From contig CALLHT010000295.1 of the NCBI GenBank assembly GCA_938009335.1, positions 1 through 7,439 on the forward strand: 7,439 nucleotides of DNA, in the 5' to 3' direction. Source of the DNA: an uncultured Rhizobiaceae group bacterium (GTDB lineage: Bacteria; Pseudomonadota; Alphaproteobacteria; Rhizobiales; Rhizobiaceae). The position numbers and the translations under genes are program-made. Shown in pieces: positions 1 to 6,451 of this stretch; position 1 is the stretch's first letter; every line of letters starts with the position of its first letter. The notes under the pieces were generated by a model. It was not told the DNA's origin and ran no database searches. It saw nothing but the letters and a program-made list of their open reading frames with translations.

Positions 1-758
1 CAAGCCGTCATCGCGTCGACGCCCGGTTGTGTTCCTGAAACCTCAAAAACAACATCTGAACCTTTGGTGCCGGTTCGCTGATTGACCTCTGCCGCAAGGT
101 CCACCTTGGCAGGGTTGAGTGTTGCAAATCCGAGTTTCTCGACAATCGCTAAACGGTTTTCATTGACTTCGGAAATGATCACATTGCCACCAGCCTCACG
201 CGCGACCATGGCAACCAAAACGCCAATCGGGCCACCACCAATCACCAGCACATCTTCACCTTTTTGCAAATTGGCAAGGCGAACATCGTGACACGCAACC
301 GCCAAAGGCTCTATCAACGCAGCATGATCCATACGAATATCGTCCGGCAGCACATGTACCGTATGCGCAGGCACGTTCCAGATTTCCTGCATCGCTCCGT
401 CAGTATCGAGTCCCAAAAACTTCAACTTATGGCAAATATGCTTATGACCAGCGTTGCAAGCAGGGCAATCCCCACAATGGTCTAGTGGGCGAACAACCGC
501 CTTTTGACCGGCTTCAATACCACTAACGCCTGAACCCACAGCTTCCACAACGCCAGACATTTCATGCCCAAGGATACGGTTATGCCCCACACGAGCATCC
601 ATGTTGCCATGATAAACATGCATGTCGGTCCCACACACCCCACAGAATGCTATTCTGACTGCCACTTCATTTTCGGCAGGTGGCGCAACGGTGGTTTGTT
701 CCACCGCGAAAGATTTGTTGCCGCGATAAAAGGCAGCGTTGATTGTTTGGTTTTCCAT
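1..758 (-). CDS. Zinc-dependent alcohol/polyol dehydrogenase (MDR family), 3' part missing; candidate 2-keto-3-deoxy-L-galactonate 5-dehydrogenase
   Basis: The first 252 codons are present and the gene runs off the left edge, so about a quarter of a typical 340-residue protein is missing. Residues seen: the catalytic-zinc motif CGVCGTD with Cys42, then GHE with His65-Glu66; a structural-zinc set Cys95, Cys98, Cys101 and Cys109; and the nucleotide-binding loop GGGPIG at 174-179, followed by an acidic residue (Glu197) where NAD-preferring enzymes carry one. This is the sorbitol/threonine/L-galactonate dehydrogenase branch of the medium-chain dehydrogenases. The start is the ATG at 758, 36 bases after the stop of the cycloisomerase gene, with a weak GGA ribosome site, so the two are probably co-transcribed. 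Known from the family: a zinc dehydrogenase oxidises C5 of 2-keto-3-deoxy-L-galactonate in agar-degrading bacteria. Assigning that role here rests on the neighbour and is inference. L-galactonate or a polyol are alternative substrates. Confidence 0.88.
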   Translation of the reverse strand, partial: MENQTINAAFYRGNKSFAVEQTTVAPPAENEVAVRIAFCGVCGTDMHVYHGNMDARVGHNRILGHEMSGVVEAVGSGVSGIEAGQKAVVRPLDHCGDCPACNAGHKHICHKLKFLGLDTDGAMQEIWNVPAHTVHVLPDDIRMDHAALIEPLAVACHDVRLANLQKGEDVLVIGGGPIGVLVAMVAREAGGNVIISEVNENRLAIVEKLGFATLNPAKVDLAAEVNQRTGTKGSDVVFEVSGTQPGVDAMTA

Positions 759-794
759 ACTTGTATCCGAGTTTTAGATTTTGAATTTTAATTC

Positions 795-1904
795 TTATGC
801 AACATGTCTGGCGAAACCAGAATGCGCTTGATGTAATTTCTCCCAGTCGAAGGTCACGCCAATACCGGGTGTATTTGGAGCAACGGCTAAATGATCTTCG
901 ACGACCAGCGGCCTTGTTGTGTATCGATCAATCGGGAAGCTGTGAACTTCCAACCAACCTGAATTGGATTGCGCAGAAACAAGACTCACATGGAGTTCCT
1001 GCATGCCATGACTGCATACCGGAATGTCATGCTGTCGCGACAACTCCGCGACTTGTAGCCATCCGGTAATCCCTCCGCAATTAGAAGCATCCGGTTGAAT
1101 GAAAGATAGGCTGGATTGCTCGAACGCGTATTCAAATTCGTGGATCGTATGAAGGTTCTCACCCATCGCAAGAGGCATGCCCGTTACGTCTGCAATTTCC
1201 CTATATCCAGTGTAGTGATCCGGGATAATCGGCTCTTCAAACCACAAAATATTATAGTCTTTAAAGGCTTCTGCAGCTTCGATTGCGCGTGGCACATCCA
1301 TAGAATAATTGGCATCCACCATGAATGCGATATCCGGACCGATCAGATCCCGAACAGCGGCAACGCGCTCAATGTCTTCTTCCAGCGTGGGTTGGCCGAT
1401 TTTGATTTTCACACCATTAAATCCTCGCTCAAGATATCCTTCGGTTTGCAGAAGTAACTTGTCGAGCGAGAAGTTGAGATCAATACCGCCGCAATAAGCC
1501 TTGCACCGGTCAGATGCACCACCGGTCATTTTCCAAAGTGGCAGACCCGATTTCTTACATCTGATATCCCAAAGCGCGATATCAATCGCAGAAATAGCAA
1601 AAGATGCGATCCCTCCACGAGCAACGTAATGGACGTACCATTGCATCTCATCGTATAGGGCCTCGATATTCTCAGCATCCTTACCCATCAAAAATGGCGC
1701 AAGATCATGCTTCAGCATGGCCTCGACTGCCCGTCCGCCGCGCCCTCCTGTATAGGTGTAACCCGTTCCCTCTGAACCATCCTCCAGAACAACCGTCGCT
1801 GTAATCAGCTCAAAATGCGTATGGTCCCCATGCTTGGCATCACTCAGAACTTCATCAAGAGGCACATTAAACAATTGCACATCGATCTTTTGAATTGCAC
1901 TCAT
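795..1904 (-). CDS. Enolase-superfamily (mandelate racemase/muconate lactonizing) enzyme, probable 3,6-anhydrogalactonate cycloisomerase
   Basis: This 369-residue protein has the full barrel machinery of the superfamily: the KxK acid/base motif at Lys166 and Lys168; metal ligands Asp197 (in DANYS), Glu223 (in FEEP) and Glu249 (in GEN); Asp272 (in QPDASNCGG) and His299 (in CSHG) as the second catalytic pair. From memory, long stretches such as SDAKHGDH near residue 21, GTGYTYTGG at 47, CKAYCGGIDL at 134 and LEVHSFPID at 318 match the characterised 3,6-anhydro-L-galactonate cycloisomerase of an agar-degrading Vibrio, far better than Agrobacterium galactarolactone cycloisomerase. That enzyme opens the anhydro ring of 3,6-anhydrogalactonate to give 2-keto-3-deoxygalactonate in the cytoplasm. 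The start at 1904 has a perfect AGGAGG five bases upstream. It leads an operon with the zinc dehydrogenase and is read from a promoter covered by a GntR-type palindrome. The D-anhydro isomer (carrageenan) or another acid-sugar dehydration remain possible. Confidence 0.85.
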   Translation of the reverse strand: MSAIQKIDVQLFNVPLDEVLSDAKHGDHTHFELITATVVLEDGSEGTGYTYTGGRGGRAVEAMLKHDLAPFLMGKDAENIEALYDEMQWYVHYVARGGIASFAISAIDIALWDIRCKKSGLPLWKMTGGASDRCKAYCGGIDLNFSLDKLLLQTEGYLERGFNGVKIKIGQPTLEEDIERVAAVRDLIGPDIAFMVDANYSMDVPRAIEAAEAFKDYNILWFEEPIIPDHYTGYREIADVTGMPLAMGENLHTIHEFEYAFEQSSLSFIQPDASNCGGITGWLQVAELSRQHDIPVCSHGMQELHVSLVSAQSNSGWLEVHSFPIDRYTTRPLVVEDHLAVAPNTPGIGVTFDWEKLHQAHSGFARHVA

Positions 1905-1909
1905 TTACA

Positions 1910-1915
1910 CCTCCT
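1910..1915 (-). promoter_or_regulatory. Strong ribosome binding site of the cycloisomerase gene
   Basis: On the minus strand this reads AGGAGG, five bases before the ATG at 1904. It is the best Shine-Dalgarno site in the window and fixes that start. Confidence 0.85.
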
Positions 1916-1923
1916 GTCTTCTC

Positions 1924-1942
1924 ATTTTGGTATGACCAAAAT
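1924..1942. promoter_or_regulatory. FadR/GntR-type operator palindrome
   Basis: A perfect inverted repeat with 8-base arms and a 3-base centre: ATTTTGGT-ATG-ACCAAAAT. The core TGGTnnnACCA is the pattern bound by FadR-subfamily GntR regulators (FadR, PdhR, LldR and similar), many of which sense organic or sugar acids. It overlaps the last three bases of the -10 element and covers the expected transcription start of the minus operon, the usual place for a repressor site relieved by a ligand. The regulator gene is not in the window, so its identity is unknown. Confidence 0.75.
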
Positions 1943-1968
1943 ATACTAAGCGACGTCATACATTGCAA
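1940..1968 (-). promoter_or_regulatory. Sigma70-like promoter of the cycloisomerase operon
   Basis: Read on the minus strand: -35 TTGCAA (1968 to 1963), a 17-base spacer, and -10 TATATT (1945 to 1940), which matches the consensus at five of six positions. Transcription should start around 1932-1936, inside the palindrome, leaving a leader of roughly 30 bases. The -35 lies within the 8-base palindrome ATTGCAAT, and one GTCATAC copy lies in the spacer. Confidence 0.65.
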
Positions 1969-1997
1969 TAAATTAGGAAAACAAAGTGGGGATAGTC

Positions 1998-2016
1998 GTT
2001 TTTGTCATACAAAGCT
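1998..2016. promoter_or_regulatory. Second, weaker operator of the same type, facing kdgK
   Basis: GTTTTTGT-CAT-ACAAAGCT contains the perfect inverted repeat TTTGT-CAT-ACAAA. Aligned with the complement of the stronger palindrome, it keeps TTTT.GTCATAC.AAA and loses only the inner G/C pair of TGGT/ACCA. It lies 61 bases before the kdgK start. A shared regulator with lower affinity here is the natural inference. Confidence 0.5.
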
Positions 2017-2076
2017 GGTTTCAGCATCGTTCAAAGCATGTAGTATAGAAGCGTCAAAAATTGCAGTTGTGAGACG

Positions 2077-2991
2077 ATGAACAAGCCGGTAAAAATCGCC
2101 TGTATTGGCGAAGTCATGATAGAGTTGATCGCAAATGATAGCGATCAGGCTACCCTTGGCGTGGCTGGCGACACCTACAATACAGCTGTGTATTTGATGA
2201 AGCTCAAACCCCGGTCTGAACTGGAGGTCAGCTATGTAACTGCATTGGGAAAAGATCGTTTTTCGGAGCGCATTCTCTTCGCCATGGGATCGCACGGCCT
2301 AAACACAGACCTTGTTGAACGTCGCGAGGGAAAGATGCCAGGTCTCTATGCCATTGAGACAGATGCCGCTGGTGAACGAAGTTTCGCCTATTGGCGCGAG
2401 CAGTCTGCAGCAAGAACGTTGTTTGAAGAACCTTGCAAGGTCAAATTTGAAGCTCTGCTCGATTTCGACTTGGTCTACGTTTCCGGAATTTCAATGGCGA
2501 TCTTGCCGCCTACCACGCGCAGAAGTTTGATAGAGTTTCTAAAAACCTTCAAAGATCAGGGCGGAAAAGTTGCCTATGACAGCAACTATAGACCACGCCT
2601 TTGGGAAGACCCTAAAACCGCACAAGCAGTAACAATGAATATGTGGGCACTCGCGGATATAGCCTTGCCATCAATTGATGATGAGAAAGATCTTTTCGGC
2701 GATACTTCCGAAGAACAGATCATGAAGAGGCTGAGGAAGGTCGGCGTTTCATTTGGCGCCTTGAAGCGTGGGAGCGATGGGCCATTGGCGTTCAATGATG
2801 GCGTCGTGGTACCATCAACTTTTGCACGAGTAGATAAAGTCGTGGACAGCACCGCAGCAGGCGACAGTTTCAATGCTGGTTTTCTAGCTGAGGTTGCATT
2901 AGGTGGCACGATTGAGGAGGCAACTCGCAAAGGCCACGAGATTGCATCACAGGTTATACGAAAACGCGGCGCAATTGTTCCGTTAGATTGA
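2077..2991 (+). CDS. kdgK: 2-keto-3-deoxygluconate kinase (PfkB/ribokinase family)
   Basis: This enzyme phosphorylates 2-keto-3-deoxygluconate (KDG) with ATP to KDPG, which an aldolase then splits. The 304-residue length fits the family. The match to E. coli KdgK, from memory, is close throughout: GEVMIEL at 11-17, YVTALGKDRFS at 53-63, PGLYAIETD at 88, ERSFAYWR at 100-107, DSNYRPRLW at 168-176, DDEKDLFG at 201-208, and the ATP/anion-hole motif DSTAAGDSF at 257-265 with catalytic base Asp263. The start ATG has only a weak GTGAGA-like ribosome site, but the protein begins where family members do. One oddity: the usual GGDT near the N terminus is AGDT (Ala30). It is the first gene of a plus-strand operon, and its stop is followed closely by the dehydratase gene. 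KDGal may be an alternative substrate, but a separate KDGal kinase lies at 6438-7367. Confidence 0.93.
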   Translation: MNKPVKIACIGEVMIELIANDSDQATLGVAGDTYNTAVYLMKLKPRSELEVSYVTALGKDRFSERILFAMGSHGLNTDLVERREGKMPGLYAIETDAAGERSFAYWREQSAARTLFEEPCKVKFEALLDFDLVYVSGISMAILPPTTRRSLIEFLKTFKDQGGKVAYDSNYRPRLWEDPKTAQAVTMNMWALADIALPSIDDEKDLFGDTSEEQIMKRLRKVGVSFGALKRGSDGPLAFNDGVVVPSTFARVDKVVDSTAAGDSFNAGFLAEVALGGTIEEATRKGHEIASQVIRKRGAIVPLD

Positions 2992-3001
2992 TGAAGGTTG
3001 A

Positions 3002-3009
3002 GGAGAGAG
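3002..3009 (+). promoter_or_regulatory. Ribosome binding site selecting the ATG start of the dehydratase
   Basis: GGAGAGAG ends nine bases before the ATG at 3019. An in-frame TTG at 2998 lies on the upstream edge of this purine run and has no site of its own, so the ATG is preferred. Confidence 0.6.
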
Positions 3010-3018
3010 TTTCCGGTT

Positions 3019-4821
3019 ATGGCAAAGCATAAGATGAAGAAAGAAAATCTGAGATCCCGGAAATGGTTTAACGATCCTTCCGATCCAGAAATGACAGCGC
3101 TCTATCTTGAGCGTTACCTCAACTATGGATTGACACGCGAGGAACTCCAATCAGGTCGCCCCATTATTGGCATCGCCCAAACAGGTTCTGATTTAAGCCC
3201 TTGCAACCGTCATCATATTGAACTCACCAAGCGGGTGCGCGATGGCATAAATGCAGCCGGTGGAACGGTGATGGAAATTCCTGTTCACCCAATTCAGGAA
3301 ACAGGCAAACGGCCTACTGCCATGCTGGATCGAAACTTGGCATATCTCTCACTGGTTGAATCTCTGTTTGGATATCCCATCGATGGCGTTGTGCTGAACA
3401 TCGGATGTGACAAGACAACACCTGCACTCCTAATGGCAGCGGCAACAGTGAACATTCCGGCGATAGCGCTTTCTGTCGGCCCGATGTTGAACGGTTGGTT
3501 CAAAGGCGAACGTGCGGGGTCTGGTACTGCAATCTGGAAAGCGCGAGAACTGCATGCGACAGGCGAAATCGATGATGAAGGCTTTATGGATATTGCAGCA
3601 TCCGCCGCACCATCGGTTGGCTATTGCAACACCATGGGCACAGCAACCACAATGAATTCACTGGCAGAAGCGCTGGGCATGCAACTGCCAGGTTCTGCTG
3701 CAATTCCCGCTCCCTATCGTGAGCGCGGACAAATGGCGTATGCCACGGGAAAACGCATTGTAGACATGGTTTGGGAGGACATGAAGCCATCTGATGTGAT
3801 GACGCGCGAAGCGTTTGAAAATGCGATTGTGATTAACTCCGCAATTGGTGGTTCCACCAATGCTCCCATCCATTTGAACGCGATTGCGAAACATCTTGGG
3901 ATTAAACTCACCAACGATGATTGGCAAAAGATCGGGCACAAGATCCCGTTGCTTACCAACATGCAGCCCGCCGGGAAGTACCTCGGCGAAGATTACCATC
4001 GCGCAGGCGGCGTACCGGCGGTGGTGAATGAACTCATGAAAGCAGGTTTACTGCCCCACAAAAACGCCATCACCGTCAATGGCAAGTCGATGGGAGCGAA
4101 TTGCCGGGGCAAGAAAATTCAGAATTCTGATGTTCTTAAAACTGTAAAAGACCCGATGGTCCAGCATGCAGGTTTTATCAACTTGAAGGGCAATCTGTTC
4201 GATTCTGCGATCATGAAAACCAGCGTGATCTCCGAGGAATTCCGGGATCGTTATCTCTCCAACCCGAAAGATCCGGATGCATTTGAAGGTCGCGCCATTG
4301 TGTTTGATGGACCGGAAGATTTTCATAAGAACATCGATAATCCCAAACTTAAGATTGATGAGCACTGCATGCTCTTCATGCGCGGTACTGGACCGAAAGG
4401 CTATCCCGGCGGCGCTGAAGTCGTGAACATGCGCCCGCCATCCTATTTGCTCAAGAAAGGCATCACCTCTCTGCCATGCATTGGCGATGGCCGACAATCG
4501 GGCACATCAGGATCGCCTTCTATCTTGAATGCTTCGCCAGAGGCGGCAGATGGTGGTGGATTGGCGCTCCTTAAAACCGGTGATAAAGTTCGGATTGATC
4601 TAAAAAAATGTCAGGCCAATATGTTGGTCAGCAAAGCGGAACTGGCCAAACGCAAGAAGGCGCTTAAGGCAAAGGGTGGATACGAAACACCGGAAAGCCA
4701 CACCCCGTGGCAACAATATTTCCGCGAAAAAGTGCAACCGTTCAGCGAAGGGATGGTGCTTAAAGATGCTCCAAACTATCGTGGCATCGCGCAAAAGCAT
4801 ACGCCAAGACACAATCACTAG
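3019..4821 (+). CDS. IlvD/Edd-family sugar-acid dehydratase (galactonate/xylonate/arabonate type)
   Basis: This iron-sulfur enzyme removes water from an aldonic acid to give a 2-keto-3-deoxy acid. At 600 residues from the ATG at 3019, it has the three expected cluster cysteines: Cys62 (SPCN), Cys130 (GCDKTT, with Asp131 as probable metal ligand) and Cys203 (YCNTMGT). Ser494 in GDGRQSGTSGS fits the catalytic base. The closest protein I can recall is Caulobacter D-xylonate dehydratase, with cysteines shifted by two positions and a shared C-terminal ending RHNH. It is therefore a sugar-acid enzyme, not the branched-chain amino-acid IlvD. Downstream of kdgK and near dgoK/dgoA, D-galactonate to 2-keto-3-deoxygalactonate is the most useful reaction; gluconate, xylonate or arabonate cannot be excluded by eye. 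A TTG start at 2998 would add seven residues. The next gene begins 12 bases after the stop. Confidence 0.92.
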   Translation: MAKHKMKKENLRSRKWFNDPSDPEMTALYLERYLNYGLTREELQSGRPIIGIAQTGSDLSPCNRHHIELTKRVRDGINAAGGTVMEIPVHPIQETGKRPTAMLDRNLAYLSLVESLFGYPIDGVVLNIGCDKTTPALLMAAATVNIPAIALSVGPMLNGWFKGERAGSGTAIWKARELHATGEIDDEGFMDIAASAAPSVGYCNTMGTATTMNSLAEALGMQLPGSAAIPAPYRERGQMAYATGKRIVDMVWEDMKPSDVMTREAFENAIVINSAIGGSTNAPIHLNAIAKHLGIKLTNDDWQKIGHKIPLLTNMQPAGKYLGEDYHRAGGVPAVVNELMKAGLLPHKNAITVNGKSMGANCRGKKIQNSDVLKTVKDPMVQHAGFINLKGNLFDSAIMKTSVISEEFRDRYLSNPKDPDAFEGRAIVFDGPEDFHKNIDNPKLKIDEHCMLFMRGTGPKGYPGGAEVVNMRPPSYLLKKGITSLPCIGDGRQSGTSGSPSILNASPEAADGGGLALLKTGDKVRIDLKKCQANMLVSKAELAKRKKALKAKGGYETPESHTPWQQYFREKVQPFSEGMVLKDAPNYRGIAQKHTPRHNH

Positions 4822-4833
4822 GACACCTCACAG

Positions 4834-5799
4834 ATGAAACCGGAAATATTGCTAATCGGCGGTGCGACACCCCGGATGATGGAGAGACTGAACTCAAAAT
4901 TTGTGGTTCATCCACTCTCTGAGATTACAGATTTTGACACATGGGTTTCATCGCATGGAGAAAAGATCGAGGCAGTCGCAACCAATGGCCATGATGGGGT
5001 GAAGCCGCATATCATGGATGCCTTGCCAAACGTAAAAGCAATCTCATGCTATGGCGTGGGATATGATGCGATTGATACAAAGGTTGCCGTAGAGCGTGGC
5101 ATTGTAGTGACCCATACACCCGGCGTTTTGAACGCTGACGTTGCCAATCTCGCAATTCTTTTGATGCTCGCCACAAGCCGATGCTTGGTCCGTGATGACC
5201 AATGGGTGCGCAGCGGCAACTGGGCGAAAAATGGCAATGCGCCTCTAACCCGTTCCATTGAGAATAAGAAAGTTGGCATTCTGGGGTTAGGTCGAATAGG
5301 GGGTGAAATTGCCCGTAAACTTGAGGTGTTTGGCTGTGATATTTGCTATCATACCCGCACCAAGAAGGAGGTTTCCTACACCTACTGCGAAGACTTGGTC
5401 GAAATGGCAACAGCAGTCGATTACCTTATCGCGATTACACCGGGTGGCCCTTCGACAAACAAACTTATCAATAGGACCGTCATTGACGCTTTGGGGCCGG
5501 AAGGCACGTTGATCAACGTTGCGCGAGGTTCAGTGGTGGATGAGAAAGAAATGGTACAGGCGCTACAGGAAGGCCGGTTGGGTTGGGCAGGACTAGATGT
5601 CTTTGCCGATGAACCTAACGCACCAGAAGAATTGTTCAACATGGAAAATGTGGTTCTTACACCACATACAGCCAGTGCAACGATAGAAACCCGTCAAGCA
5701 ATGGGCGATCTAACCGTTGATAATCTGATATCATTCTTTGAAAGTGGAACTGTTAAAACGCCAGTCCCAGAATGCGCTGGTATTGCTAAAACAGACTGA
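4834..5799 (+). CDS. D-isomer-specific 2-hydroxyacid dehydrogenase (glyoxylate/hydroxypyruvate/2-ketoaldonate reductase type)
   Basis: This 321-residue protein has the complete family signature: the NAD(P)-binding loop GLGRIG at 151-156, the substrate-binding/catalytic Arg231 in NVARGSVVDE, Glu260 in FADEP and the acid/base His278 in TPHTAS. The N- and C-terminal parts form the substrate domain around a central Rossmann domain. His-Thr-Arg-Thr follows the second strand of that domain instead of an acidic residue, which favours NADPH over NADH; this cofactor call is inference. The family reduces 2-keto acids to D-2-hydroxy acids. Third in the operon, it has an AGGA ribosome site overlapping the stop of the dehydratase gene. 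Its substrate is not evident: glyoxylate, hydroxypyruvate, 2-ketogluconate or a 2-keto-3-deoxy acid from this pathway are all possible. Confidence 0.9.
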   Translation: MKPEILLIGGATPRMMERLNSKFVVHPLSEITDFDTWVSSHGEKIEAVATNGHDGVKPHIMDALPNVKAISCYGVGYDAIDTKVAVERGIVVTHTPGVLNADVANLAILLMLATSRCLVRDDQWVRSGNWAKNGNAPLTRSIENKKVGILGLGRIGGEIARKLEVFGCDICYHTRTKKEVSYTYCEDLVEMATAVDYLIAITPGGPSTNKLINRTVIDALGPEGTLINVARGSVVDEKEMVQALQEGRLGWAGLDVFADEPNAPEELFNMENVVLTPHTASATIETRQAMGDLTVDNLISFFESGTVKTPVPECAGIAKTD

Positions 5800-5806
5800 A
5801 CACAAT

Positions 5807-6451
5807 CTAACCAATTGCAGCATTGAATGACGCGACACACTGCTTGGCAAGAGCGCCGATCTCTTTCGGCGGCATTCCGGGTGTATAAAGAAGAGACCCA
5901 AGACCAAATGCTGATGCTCCCGCATCAAGATAGTCTTTGAAATCCTCATGACCAATACCGCCGACCGCACAGAGTTCTACCTTATCTCCAAAGACGGCGC
6001 CAAGTGCCTTGATGCCTGCTGGCCCCATCATGTTTGCCGGAAATACTTTCAAACAATGGGCTCCTGCGTGAATGCCCTTCAAACACTCTGAAGGTGTAAA
6101 AACCCCGGGTGCACTGAACATCTCCAGCTCAAGACTTTTACCGATGACATCGGCATCGACATTTGGTGAAACAATCAGGTTACCACCAGCATCCTTCACA
6201 CGGGGCACTTCATCAACTTCCAGCACTGTACCCGCTCCAATAAGGCATGCCGCATCTGCGTAATTTTCAGCAGTTACCACGGCTGCTTCAATGGACTGCA
6301 GGGCATTTGGAGAATTGAGTGGGATTTCGATTACGCTTATGCCTGCAGATATCAGCTCGATGACAGTAGCCTCAACTTCTGATGGTTTCACACCCCGCAA
6401 AATTGCAATAATCTTGGTGTCGATTGTGTCCCAGATTTTATATGGTTCCAT
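5807..6451 (-). CDS. dgoA: 2-dehydro-3-deoxy-6-phosphogalactonate aldolase (KDPG/KDPGal aldolase family)
   Basis: This class I aldolase cleaves 2-keto-3-deoxy-6-phosphogalactonate to pyruvate and glyceraldehyde 3-phosphate. In the 214-residue form starting at 6451, the barrel residues are Arg19 (IAILRG), Glu42 (VIEIPLNSP), the GAGTVL strand at 72-77, the Schiff-base Lys135 in LKVFPAN and the phosphate-site AVGGI at 162-166. IPLNSP and the lack of the longer KDPG-aldolase N terminus place it with DgoA rather than Eda. An in-frame ATG at 6478 would add nine residues (MRHRLLGKT), but no ribosome site precedes it, whereas TTGGGAAAACA precedes the ATG at 6451; I chose the latter. It overlaps the 3' end of dgoK by 14 bases, implying translational coupling. 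It might also process KDPG made by KdgK, since no separate Eda-type aldolase is seen. Confidence 0.92.
   Translation of the reverse strand: MEPYKIWDTIDTKIIAILRGVKPSEVEATVIELISAGISVIEIPLNSPNALQSIEAAVVTAENYADAACLIGAGTVLEVDEVPRVKDAGGNLIVSPNVDADVIGKSLELEMFSAPGVFTPSECLKGIHAGAHCLKVFPANMMGPAGIKALGAVFGDKVELCAVGGIGHEDFKDYLDAGASAFGLGSLLYTPGMPPKEIGALAKQCVASFNAAIG

Larger units (their letters stand above)
1905..2076. promoter_or_regulatory. Divergent control region between the cycloisomerase operon and the kdgK operon
   Basis: This 172-base region is more AT-rich than its flanks and separates two divergent operons. It holds a good promoter for the minus operon and three copies of the heptamer GTCATAC or its complement (1930-1936, 1955-1961, 2004-2010), centred 25 and 49 bases apart. 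For the plus operon the promoter is less clear: TAGTAT at 2041-2046 could be a -10 element, but only a poor -35 (GTTTCA, 2018-2023) precedes it. The arrangement suggests that one repressor controls both directions, which is an inference. Confidence 0.7.

Noticed and set aside
1116..1457. 113-codon open frame on the plus strand opposite the cycloisomerase
   Set aside because: A shadow of the catalytic core of the real minus-strand gene.
795..1904. Assignment as galactarolactone cycloisomerase, galactonate dehydratase (DgoD) or muconate cycloisomerase
   Set aside because: The superfamily residues would fit, but the recalled block matches point to anhydrogalactonate cycloisomerase, and the N-terminal capping region does not look like the alternatives I know.
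2014..2025. Small hairpin GCTG-GTTT-CAGC before kdgK
   Set aside because: A 4-base stem with no T-run; too weak for a terminator or a defined RNA element.
2998..3018. TTG start extending the dehydratase by seven residues
   Set aside because: The best ribosome-binding purine run lies after this codon and fits the ATG at 3019; the added residues do not resemble the family N terminus.
2991..3032. Short ORF of 13 codons beginning at an ATG that overlaps the kdgK stop (TGATG)
   Set aside because: It has no ribosome site of its own and ends just inside the dehydratase gene in another frame; chance is the simplest explanation.
4048..4497. 149-codon open frame antisense to the dehydratase
   Set aside because: It is opposite conserved dehydratase motifs and shows no family features.
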